This document shows positions 33,922 through 40,969 of a stretch of DNA of 49,753 nucleotides, piece by piece; positions within the stretch are counted from its first letter, which is position 1, and each line of letters starts with the position of its first letter. A program made the translations under genes and the position numbers. The notes under the pieces are model-generated. The model was not told the origin of the DNA, searched no databases, and saw nothing but the letters and a program-made list of their open reading frames with translations. Origin of the DNA: Terriglobia bacterium (GTDB lineage: Bacteria; Acidobacteriota; Vicinamibacteria; Vicinamibacterales; CAVVIG01); assembly GCA_020073005.1 (NCBI GenBank), contig JAIQFX010000031.1, forward strand, positions 1-49,753. Direction: 5' to 3'.

Positions 33922-35546
33922 CGAAAACACACGCCGCGCTCGCTCTTGGATTCGCTTCCGTACTGGTGGCGGGTGCCGCCGCGCAACGTGGACGCGGCGG
34001 CGCGCCGTCCATGCCGACCGCGCCCACGCCGCCCGGGCCGCCGCGCGTCGAGGAGCTCAAGCGCGAAGCGGCGGCCGAGGTCGAAAGCCAGCGCGTGTTC
34101 ACGCAGCAGATGGTCGATCAGGTGTTCAGTTTCGGCGAGCTCGGGTTCCAGGAATTCGAGACGTCGAAGTACCTGACCGGCATCCTCGAGAAGAACGGCT
34201 TCAAGCTCGAACGCAGCTACGCCGGCATTCCGACCGCGTGGACGGCGACGTGGGGATCGGGCAAGCCGGTGATCGCGATCGGATCGGACATCGACGACAT
34301 CCCGCAGGCGTCGCAGAAGCCGGGCGTCGGCTACAAGGACCCGATCATCGAGGGCGCGCCCGGCCACGGCGAGGGCCACAACTCCGGCGTGCCGCTCAAC
34401 ATCACGGCGGCGCTCGCGGTGAAAAAGATCATGGAGCGCGAGCATCTCCCCGGCACGCTGAAGCTCTGGCCGGGCGTCGCCGAGGAGCTCGTCGGCACGA
34501 AGATGTACTTCATCCGCGCCGGCATGTTCCGCGACGTCGACGTGTCGCTCTTCGCGCACGTCGGCGCGAACCTCGGCGTCAGCTGGGGCGGCGGCTTCGG
34601 CACGGGCCTGCAGTCGGTCGAGTACACGTTCAAGGGTGAGAGCGCGCACGCCGCTGCCAACCCATGGCGCGGCCGTTCCGCGCTCGACGCCGTGGAGCTG
34701 ATGGACACCGGCTGGAATTTCCGCCGGGAGCACCTGCGTCTGCAGCAGCGCTCGCACTATGTGATTTCCAATGGCGGCGATCAGCCGAACGTCGTCCCGT
34801 CGAACGCGGCGGTCTGGTACTACTTCCGCGAGACCGACTATCCGCACATCAAGGAACTGCGCGAGATCGGCGACACGATGGCGAAGGCCGCGGCGATGAT
34901 GACCAACACTGAAGTGTCGTGGCGGATTCTGGGCGCCGCGTGGCCGCAGCACATGAACAAGACCGTCGCCGAGACGATGTACGCGAACATTCTCAGCGTC
35001 GGCCTGCCGAAATGGGATGACGCGGACGTGACGCTCGCGAAAGGCATCCAGCGCGAGTTGAAGCAGCCGCAGATCGGACTCGCGACGCAGGTCGGCGCGC
35101 TGCGCGGCGGTCTCGATCCGGAGCAGAACATGGGCGGACCGTCCGACGACATCGGCGACGTGTCGTGGAACGTGCCGACCGTGACGCTCAGTTATCCGGC
35201 GAACATTCCGAATCTGCCCGGCCACAACTGGGCGAACGCGATCGCGATGGCGACGCCGATCGCGCACAAGGGCGTGACCGCCGGCGCGAAAGTGCAGGCG
35301 ATGACGATCATCGACATGCTGATGCGGCCCGAGCTCGTCACGTCAGCCTGGGACTACTTCAGGAACGTCCAGACCAGGGATCAGAAGTACATCCCGTTCA
35401 TCACCGACAAGGACGAACCCGCGCTCTGGCTGAACGCGACGATCGAGGAGAAGTACCGCCCGGAGATGAAGAAGTACTACTACGACCCGACGAAGTACAA
35501 GAGCTATCTCGAACAGTTGGGGATTAAGTACCCAACTGTTCGCTGA
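33918..35546 (+). CDS. Exported M20-family amidohydrolase/peptidase
   Basis: The 542-residue protein has a signal peptide (about 1-22) and a Pro-rich linker. The M20 domain has GSDIDDIPQ and GHGEGHNSG (metal and catalytic residues), VAEELVGTK with Glu-Glu, and GESAHAAANPWRGRSA in the lid domain. Relatives are aminobenzoyl-glutamate hydrolase-like (AbgB) amidohydrolases. It likely cleaves amide bonds of small peptides or acyl amino acids in the periplasm. GAGG precedes the ATG. With the M14 and S9 peptidases it suggests external protein degradation. Confidence 0.9.
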   Translation: MTKTHAALALGFASVLVAGAAAQRGRGGAPSMPTAPTPPGPPRVEELKREAAAEVESQRVFTQQMVDQVFSFGELGFQEFETSKYLTGILEKNGFKLERSYAGIPTAWTATWGSGKPVIAIGSDIDDIPQASQKPGVGYKDPIIEGAPGHGEGHNSGVPLNITAALAVKKIMEREHLPGTLKLWPGVAEELVGTKMYFIRAGMFRDVDVSLFAHVGANLGVSWGGGFGTGLQSVEYTFKGESAHAAANPWRGRSALDAVELMDTGWNFRREHLRLQQRSHYVISNGGDQPNVVPSNAAVWYYFRETDYPHIKELREIGDTMAKAAAMMTNTEVSWRILGAAWPQHMNKTVAETMYANILSVGLPKWDDADVTLAKGIQRELKQPQIGLATQVGALRGGLDPEQNMGGPSDDIGDVSWNVPTVTLSYPANIPNLPGHNWANAIAMATPIAHKGVTAGAKVQAMTIIDMLMRPELVTSAWDYFRNVQTRDQKYIPFITDKDEPALWLNATIEEKYRPEMKKYYYDPTKYKSYLEQLGIKYPTVR

Positions 35547-35561
35547 ATTGGGTCATCTGCT

Positions 35562-35623
35562 CATCTGGTTATCTGGTCATTGATTGGTTCAAAGGATCAA
35601 CCAAATGACCACATAACCAGATG
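35562..35623. terminator. Long inverted repeat between convergent genes
   Basis: Left arm CATCTGGTTATCTGGTCATT (35562-35581, continuing to 35589) pairs with AACCAAATGACCACATAACC and following bases (35599-35623). It sits between the convergent M20 and AlgX-like genes and can form a strong stem in both directions, so it is a probable two-way terminator. The TCTGGT words also make it look like the other word-built repeats. Confidence 0.75.
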
Positions 35624-35638
35624 GCTCGATGATCACAT

Positions 35639-36754
35639 TCACCTCTCGGGGACCAGCTCTGGTGACGGGATGAAGCTATAGAGATGTCGCCCGACGATCT
35701 CCTGAATGACGACGTCGGGGCGCTCTTTCGTCACGAGGTCGGCGTCGAAGTCGTTCTGCCAGACATAGACCGCGCGGCTGAAGTGTTCTGACAGAAACGG
35801 CACGAGCCGCGAGACGAAGGAGTCGCGGAAGATCACGGCGCGGGGCAGCGACGGATCGTCGATCGCGGTGACGATCCGGCCCAGCTCGTCCGTCGGCTGC
35901 GCGCCCGCCGGCTCGACCACGCGCGCGCGCCGGGGCCGTCGCGGCACGAGCGTCATGTCCGTCTCGCGCAGGACGCGCGAGAGCCCGATCATTCTCCCGA
36001 GATCCATCGCCGGCACCTCGCGGTCCACGGCGTCGAAATCGTCGCGCGACCATGCCGCCGGCGTCGCCGGGACCCGCAACCGGACGGCGTTGACGATCTG
36101 CTGGTACGCGATCAGCGCGCCGCGATCGTTCCAGTGCGTGTCCGTGCGCTGGTAGATGCGCTCGCGCGCGCTGGCCTCCCGGAGGGCCGGCCGCACGTCG
36201 ACGGCGACGCCGAGATCCTGCAGCGCGGTATACAGCTGATCGGTGCGGGAAAGATCGCCCACCTGCGCGAGTCCCGGCGGCAGTTCGTCAGGATAGATGA
36301 CGTGTTTGTCCGGCGCGACGGTGAAGATGTACGGCACGCCGTCCGGACGTTGTCTGCGCAGCCAGTCGCGCGCGCGCACGATCGCCTCGCGCCAGTTCGC
36401 GAGCGCGTCCGGCGTCATCGGATCGATCCGGGCGAAGTCGTCGAGCGACGAGTCGTCGGCGTAAAACAGCCAGCCGTCCTGGCCGCTCGCGACGGACGTC
36501 GACGGCGAGACGCCGAGCACGAACAGCCGGCTTTCGCCGTACCACCGGATGAGCGTCGCGCGAAACCCGAAGTGATCCTCGAACCAGTCGCCGGGGCTGT
36601 CCCAGGCGAACGCGGCCAGCTCGCGATTTTCCGCGCCGGGGTCGGCACCGTCGACACCCGCGAGGTTCGCCGCCAGCGGGAGCGAAATCACGAGGACGAA
36701 ACAGGCGACGAGGAGGGCACGGCCGGCCTGAAGGCCTGCGCTACGGTCAGACAT
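35639..36754 (-). CDS. AlgX/AlgJ-like O-acetylation protein
   Basis: The 371-residue protein has an N-terminal membrane anchor (about 12-30) and an SGNH-like periplasmic domain. Seen are DGWLFYADD, FTVAPDKHVIYPDELP, the catalytic-type QRTDTHWNDRGALIAYQ, and FRDSFVSRLVPFLSEHF (Ser). These match AlgX/AlgJ, which O-acetylate exopolysaccharides together with an MBOAT protein such as the upstream neighbour. The ATG overlaps the MBOAT stop by one base (TGATG). Residues 4-11 (RSAGLQAG) are encoded by a CGTAGCGCAGGCCTTCAGGC-type repeat. No polysaccharide synthase is in the window. Confidence 0.88.
   Translation of the reverse strand: MSDRSAGLQAGRALLVACFVLVISLPLAANLAGVDGADPGAENRELAAFAWDSPGDWFEDHFGFRATLIRWYGESRLFVLGVSPSTSVASGQDGWLFYADDSSLDDFARIDPMTPDALANWREAIVRARDWLRRQRPDGVPYIFTVAPDKHVIYPDELPPGLAQVGDLSRTDQLYTALQDLGVAVDVRPALREASARERIYQRTDTHWNDRGALIAYQQIVNAVRLRVPATPAAWSRDDFDAVDREVPAMDLGRMIGLSRVLRETDMTLVPRRPRRARVVEPAGAQPTDELGRIVTAIDDPSLPRAVIFRDSFVSRLVPFLSEHFSRAVYVWQNDFDADLVTKERPDVVIQEIVGRHLYSFIPSPELVPER
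36721..36748. repeat. In-frame GCAGGCCTTCAGGCCGGC repeat at a gene start
   Basis: On the minus strand the words CGTAGCGCAGGCCTTCAGGC overlap codons 4-11 of the AlgX-like gene. GGCCTTCAGGCC is near palindromic. I recall similar words between genes of related bacteria, but only this copy is seen here. Confidence 0.55.
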
Positions 36755-38223
36755 CAGAATCTGAAATAGATGAACGGGTTGTACGTCCGCGCGGCCATCT
36801 GCATGACGGACGCGACGAGGATCGCGACGAGCGCGGTGACGCCGGCGAGCGAGGCGCTCCACGCGACGCCGGGCGTCTTCGATCGCGACACGCGTTCAGC
36901 CAGCGCGGGCACCCACGGCGCCGATCCCAGCGCGCCGGCCAGCAGCGCGAGCCAGAGCTCAGGCGTGAGGTACCACTGCACCGTGTACGGCGACGGCGCT
37001 GCGTCGGTCAGGCCTGCGAGCGCCTTCAGAAACGCGATGGCGTCTGTCAGCGTGTCCGCGCGGAAGAAGACCCAGCCAATCATCACGACCAGCATCGTGT
37101 AGATGTGGGGCCAGATGGGCCAGGAAAGAATCGGTCGATTGGGTGATTGAGTGGTTGGGTGATTGGGTGATTGGACGAGCCGCTCGATCACGAGGAACGC
37201 GCCGTGCCAGAGGCCCCAGATGACGAAATTCCAGCTCGCGCCGTGCCAGAGACCGCACAGAAAAAACACGGCGACGAGATTGCGGTACTGCCGGCCGACG
37301 CTGACGCGGTTCCCGCCGAGCGGAATGTAGAGGTAGTCGCGGAACCACGTAGAGAGCGACATGTGCCAGCGCCGCCAGAAGCCCTGCACGCTGTTCGCGA
37401 TGTACGGCCAGCGGAAGTTCTCGGGGAAGCGGAAGCCGAACATCCGTCCGAGGCCGATCGCCATGTCGGAGTAGCCGGAGAAGTCGAAGTAGATCTGCAG
37501 CGTGTAGCAGGCGAGGCCGAGCCACGCGTGCGCGGCCGACACCTGATCGGCCGGCATGGCGAAGATGCGGTCCGCCGGTCCCGCGACGACGTTCGCGATC
37601 AGCACCTTCTTCCCGAGGCCGACGACGAACCGCTGCACGCCGTACGCGAAGCCGTCCAGCGACACGCGGCGCCGCGCGAGCTGATCGGCGATGTCGCGGT
37701 ACCGGATGATCGGGCCGGCGATGAGCTGCGGAAAGAGCAGCAGGTAGAGCGCCGCATGGACCGGGCTCTTCTGCGCCACCGCGTCGCGGCGCGAGACGTC
37801 GATGACGTACGAAATCGCGTGGAACGTGAAGAACGAGATGCCGATCGGGAGCAGCACGCGCGGCGCGTGCACCGGCGGAACGTCGAGCGCGCCGAGCAGC
37901 CCGTTGACGTTGTCGGCGAAAAAGTTGGCGTACTTGAAGACGCCGAGCACGACGAGGTTGATCGCGACCGCCGCCGCGAGCCGCGCGCGCGCGGCCGGCG
38001 TGCCGTGCGCGCGATCGACGGCGATCGCCATCACGTAATTGAAGGCGATCGACGCGAGCATCAGGAGCGTGAACCAGCCGCCGCCGGCGGCATAGAAGAG
38101 GACGCTCGCGATCAGCAGGAGCCAGTTGCCGTACGCGCCGTGCTCGCGCGAGAACGTGACGAAGTAAAGTCCGAGGAGTACCGGAAGAAAAAGAAAGAGA
38201 AATCTCGGTTCGGTGAAGAGCAC
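36754..38223 (-). CDS. MBOAT family O-acyltransferase (AlgI/DltB-like)
   Basis: The 489-residue polytopic membrane enzyme has about eleven hydrophobic helices. It shows the MBOAT signature with YFDFSGYSDMAIGLGRMFG, RRWHMSLSTWFRDYLYIP and the catalytic His in LWHGASWNFVIWG. It moves acyl groups across the membrane to the AlgX-like partner. The GTG start (38223-38221) lies inside the AGAGCTGACAG-type repeat and has no clear ribosome binding site, so the repeat supplies the start codon. Residues near 350-363 (QSPNHPTTQSPN) come from a GATTGGGTGATTG repeat. Confidence 0.93.
   Translation of the reverse strand: MLFTEPRFLFLFLPVLLGLYFVTFSREHGAYGNWLLLIASVLFYAAGGGWFTLLMLASIAFNYVMAIAVDRAHGTPAARARLAAAVAINLVVLGVFKYANFFADNVNGLLGALDVPPVHAPRVLLPIGISFFTFHAISYVIDVSRRDAVAQKSPVHAALYLLLFPQLIAGPIIRYRDIADQLARRRVSLDGFAYGVQRFVVGLGKKVLIANVVAGPADRIFAMPADQVSAAHAWLGLACYTLQIYFDFSGYSDMAIGLGRMFGFRFPENFRWPYIANSVQGFWRRWHMSLSTWFRDYLYIPLGGNRVSVGRQYRNLVAVFFLCGLWHGASWNFVIWGLWHGAFLVIERLVQSPNHPTTQSPNRPILSWPIWPHIYTMLVVMIGWVFFRADTLTDAIAFLKALAGLTDAAPSPYTVQWYLTPELWLALLAGALGSAPWVPALAERVSRSKTPGVAWSASLAGVTALVAILVASVMQMAARTYNPFIYFRF
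37137..37175. repeat. In-frame GATTGGGTGATTG tandem repeat inside MBOAT gene
   Basis: GATTGGGT words (with variants GATTGAGT and GGTTGGGT) repeat about five times. The minus-strand translation is QSPNHPTTQSPNRP, which lies in a loop between membrane helices where extra residues are tolerable. Confidence 0.85.
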
Positions 38224-38249
38224 TGAGAGCTGACAGCTGAGAGCTACTG
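38221..38249. repeat. ACAGCTGA-type repeat joining two genes
   Basis: On the plus strand the sequence reads CACTGAGAGC TGACAGCTGA. It supplies both the MBOAT GTG start (38221-38223) and the TAG stop of the exported methyltransferase (38244-38246). It is of the same type as 18977-19016 and 25012-25050. Confidence 0.85.
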
Positions 38250-38939
38250 CTTCACTGTGAAGATCAGAATGTGCTGGCGCGGCAGCACTTCCTCCACCTT
38301 CGCGAGCGTGAAGCCTTCGGCTTCCACTTCCATCTTGGCTTCGGCCACCGTCATCTTGTGCTCGTACTTGATCGGAATCGCCGGATCTTCCTTCCGGTAC
38401 TCGAGGAGCACCAGCCGTCCGCCCGGTTTGAGCGCCGCGCGCAGGTGGCGCAGCATCGCCTGCGGCTGCGACAGCTCGTGGTACACGTCGACCATCATCT
38501 CGAGATCGACGGACGCCTCGGGCAGCTTCGGATCGTCGATCGTGCCCTGGACCAGCACGACGTTGCCGATCCTCGCGCTCGCCAGGCGGCTCGCGAGCAT
38601 CCGCAGCATCTGCGGCTGGATGTCGTTCGCGTAGACCTTGCCTTCGGACCCCACGCGCGCCGACAGCTTCATCGTGATGTAGCCGGAGCCGGCGCCGATG
38701 TCGGCGACCGACGCGCCCCTGGCGATCTTCAGGACGTTGATCGCCGTGTCCGGATCCTCTTCCTGTCCGCGCTCATGGCGCTCGAGCCAGTCGGCGCCCT
38801 GCCAGCCCATGGCCGGCGCGTACCGCCGCCCGCTGATCGGATGGACGCCCGGCGTCTGCGCGACCAGCGTGACCGCGAGTCCCGCCGCGAGCAGGCCGCT
38901 CCGGAGGACGACGTTGACGAGCCGCTTCCCAGTGCGCAT
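38244..38939 (-). CDS. SAM-dependent methyltransferase with N-terminal signal peptide
   Basis: The 231-residue protein has an N-terminal signal-like sequence (about 1-28, LVNVVLRSGLLAAGLAVTLVAQ). A class I methyltransferase domain follows, with VADIGAGSGYITMKLS (motif I), VYANDIQPQML (motif II), LPEASVDLEMMVDVYHEL (motif IV) and LKPGGRLVLLEYR. A methyltransferase after a cleavable-looking signal is unusual because SAM is made in the cytoplasm. The signal may be a membrane anchor instead. It precedes the MBOAT gene on the same strand. TATTCT lies 6 bases before the ATG, so the message may be leaderless. Confidence 0.85.
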   Translation of the reverse strand: MRTGKRLVNVVLRSGLLAAGLAVTLVAQTPGVHPISGRRYAPAMGWQGADWLERHERGQEEDPDTAINVLKIARGASVADIGAGSGYITMKLSARVGSEGKVYANDIQPQMLRMLASRLASARIGNVVLVQGTIDDPKLPEASVDLEMMVDVYHELSQPQAMLRHLRAALKPGGRLVLLEYRKEDPAIPIKYEHKMTVAEAKMEVEAEGFTLAKVEEVLPRQHILIFTVKQ

Positions 38940-38958
38940 GTGACTAGAATAACAACTA
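38940..38958. promoter_or_regulatory. Compact divergent promoter between two genes
   Basis: Only 19 bases separate two divergent ATGs. TAGAAT at 38945-38950 lies 8 bases before the plus-strand ATG, and TATTCT (complement of 38946-38951) lies 6 bases before the minus-strand ATG. The two -10-like elements overlap, so the messages would be leaderless and might compete. Confidence 0.45.
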
Positions 38959-39432
38959 ATGACCGATACGACGCTGACGCCTTCACGCCTCTGGAAGCGC
39001 ATGACCCTCGATCAGCGGCAGCGCGCCGCCCGTGCCTTCTGGCAGGAGCCCGAGGCGACCGACGATCAGATCCAGGCGGCCCTCCTCATCGCGCAGCAGA
39101 AGAAATTCCGGGCGAAGACCGTCATCGCGCTCGACGTGGACCGCAAGGCGCGGCACCTGGCCAGCCTCGCGTCGCTGCCCGAGGCGATCGCGGCGCGCGC
39201 GCTCATCGTCTATCACCTGGCCGACCAGCGGCCGATGATGGGCGCGTTTCTCGACGAACTGGGCATCGCGCACGAGAACGGGTTGATCAAGGACGACAGC
39301 GTCAAGCCCGACGCGGTGAAGCTGGGCCCGGCCGCGGAAAAGATCTCGAAGCAGTTTCCGCCCGACGATGTGCGCCTGTACTTCGACACGCTGCGCTGTC
39401 AGGATCCGGAAACGTGGAGCGCGCTACCGTAG
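38959..39432 (+). CDS. Hypothetical cytoplasmic protein
   Basis: The 157-residue soluble protein has no signal or membrane segment. It begins with a helical LWKRMTLDQRQRAARAFW region and ends with FPPDDVRLYFDTLRCQDP. I do not recognise the family. No ribosome binding site is seen, and TAGAAT stands 8 bases upstream. The gene converges on the histidine kinase gene, with a GGTGGCTGG-type repeat between them. Confidence 0.75.
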   Translation: MTDTTLTPSRLWKRMTLDQRQRAARAFWQEPEATDDQIQAALLIAQQKKFRAKTVIALDVDRKARHLASLASLPEAIAARALIVYHLADQRPMMGAFLDELGIAHENGLIKDDSVKPDAVKLGPAAEKISKQFPPDDVRLYFDTLRCQDPETWSALP

Positions 39433-39439
39433 TCGGTCG

Positions 39440-39471
39440 TCACCAGCCACCAGCCCCTAGCCACCTACCAG
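39440..39471. repeat. GGTGGCTGG-type repeat providing a stop codon
   Basis: On the minus strand it reads GGTAGGTGGCTAGGGGCTGG followed by TGGCTGGTGAC. The histidine kinase C-terminus (LVGG) and its TAG stop (39459-39457) are inside it. Related copies are at 18949-18972 and 41674-41721. Confidence 0.85.
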
Positions 39472-40968
39472 GGGCAGCCAGACTTCAAACGTCGTCCCCG
39501 CGTTGGGCGCAGTCGAAAACGTCACGGCCCCGTGCGCCTCGCGCGCGATGCCGTACACGATCGACAGGCCGAGTCCCGTGCCCTTCGACGGATCCTTCGT
39601 CGTGAAGAACGGCTCGAAGATGTGCGCCTGCGCGTCGGCGTCGATGCCGGCGCCCGTGTCGCGCACGGCGATGCGCGCGTAGGCGCCCGGGCGCACGCCC
39701 GAGACGCGCAGCGCCGCCTCATCGTCGAGCGTGATCGTGGACACGTCGATGCTGATCGATCCGCCGTCAGGCATGGCGTCGCGCGCGTTCACGACGAGAT
39801 TGAGCATCACCTGCTCGAACTGGCCGGGCTCGATCATCACCGGCACGGCGGAGCCGGGCACATGGACGTGGACCTTCACGTTCGCGCCGGCCAGCGTGCG
39901 CAGCAGGCTCGTGAGCTGCGGCACGACGGCCGCCAGATCGAGACGCTGCGGCTCCAGCGCCTGGCTGCGGCTGAACGTCATGAGCTGGCGCGTGAGCGCG
40001 GCGCCGCGCTCGGCGGCCCTGCGGATCTCGTCTGCGTCCGTGCGCGCGGGATCGTCCTGCGGCAGGTGCAGCGCCAGCAGATCGCTGCAGCCGAGAATGG
40101 CGGCGAGCACGTTGTTGAAGTCGTGCGCGATGCCGCGCGCGAGCCGGCCGACCGCTTCCATCTTCTGCGCCTGGCGCAGCTGCTCCTCGAGCGCGCGCCG
40201 CGCCGTGATGTCCTCGGCGATTCCTTCAAACGATCGGGCGCCCTCGAGGTCCTGCACGATGCGCGCGGTCAGGTGCACCGTGATGGTCGTGGCATCCTTG
40301 CGGCGCCACTTGACGTCGATCGACAGATTTTCGGGAGTCTGGCCGCGGTGCCGTTCGAAGATCGCCGCCCGTTCCGACGGTGATTCGTAGACGTCGATGA
40401 TCTTCCGCGTCATCAACTCGTCGACGCTGTCGTAGCCGAGCATGCGCGCCAGGGCCGGATTGGCGTCGAGGATCGTGCCGTCGTCGGACGTGCGGAAGAT
40501 TCCGTACGCGGCGCCCTGAATCAGCGAGCGATAACGGGCCTCGGACTTCTTCAGCTTCTCTTCGGCGTCCTTCTGACGCGTGATGTCGCGCGCGATCGCG
40601 TGAACCGCGTCGATGCGATCGCCGGCGTACACGAGCTGCACGTGCTGGCCGACCCAGACGACCTCGCCGGATTTCGTGACGGCGGGGAACTCGAAGTACG
40701 TGTTCGGCACGCGCTCCTGGATCTGCCGCGTGTAAAGCGCCGCGGCCGCCGCGCGATAGTCGGGCCGCACGAGCGTCAGGAAATGGCGGCCCAGCAGTTC
40801 GCGTTCGGCGTACTGCATGACGCGGGACGCGGCCGGATTCACGTACGTGAAGCGCCCGTCGACGTCGCAGTAGTAGATGAGGTCCTGCGCGTGCTCGACG
40901 ATGTGCCGCAGGCGCGCTTCGCTGGCGCGCAGCGCCTCCTCGGCCGTGCGTTGATCGTCCGCCGCCAT
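39457..40968 (-). CDS. PAS-domain sensor histidine kinase
   Basis: The 503-residue cytoplasmic kinase has two PAS domains (about 14-137 and 143-260), a dimerisation domain with the phospho-accepting His282 in GIAHDFNN, and an HATPase_c domain with NARDAMPDGG (N box), DTGAGID (G1), FFTTKDPSKGTGLGLS (F and G2). There is no receiver domain and no membrane helix, so the sensed signal is intracellular. The partner response regulator is not nearby. The ATG is one base after the S9 peptidase stop, so they are co-translated. The C-terminus and stop come from a repeat. Confidence 0.94.
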   Translation of the reverse strand: MAADDQRTAEEALRASEARLRHIVEHAQDLIYYCDVDGRFTYVNPAASRVMQYAERELLGRHFLTLVRPDYRAAAAALYTRQIQERVPNTYFEFPAVTKSGEVVWVGQHVQLVYAGDRIDAVHAIARDITRQKDAEEKLKKSEARYRSLIQGAAYGIFRTSDDGTILDANPALARMLGYDSVDELMTRKIIDVYESPSERAAIFERHRGQTPENLSIDVKWRRKDATTITVHLTARIVQDLEGARSFEGIAEDITARRALEEQLRQAQKMEAVGRLARGIAHDFNNVLAAILGCSDLLALHLPQDDPARTDADEIRRAAERGAALTRQLMTFSRSQALEPQRLDLAAVVPQLTSLLRTLAGANVKVHVHVPGSAVPVMIEPGQFEQVMLNLVVNARDAMPDGGSISIDVSTITLDDEAALRVSGVRPGAYARIAVRDTGAGIDADAQAHIFEPFFTTKDPSKGTGLGLSIVYGIAREAHGAVTFSTAPNAGTTFEVWLPLVGG

Positions 40969-40969
40969 C

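Noticed and set aside
33480-35267. A 595-codon minus-strand frame opposite the M20 gene
   Set aside because: It is Arg-rich without motif, and the plus strand has clear M20 residues.
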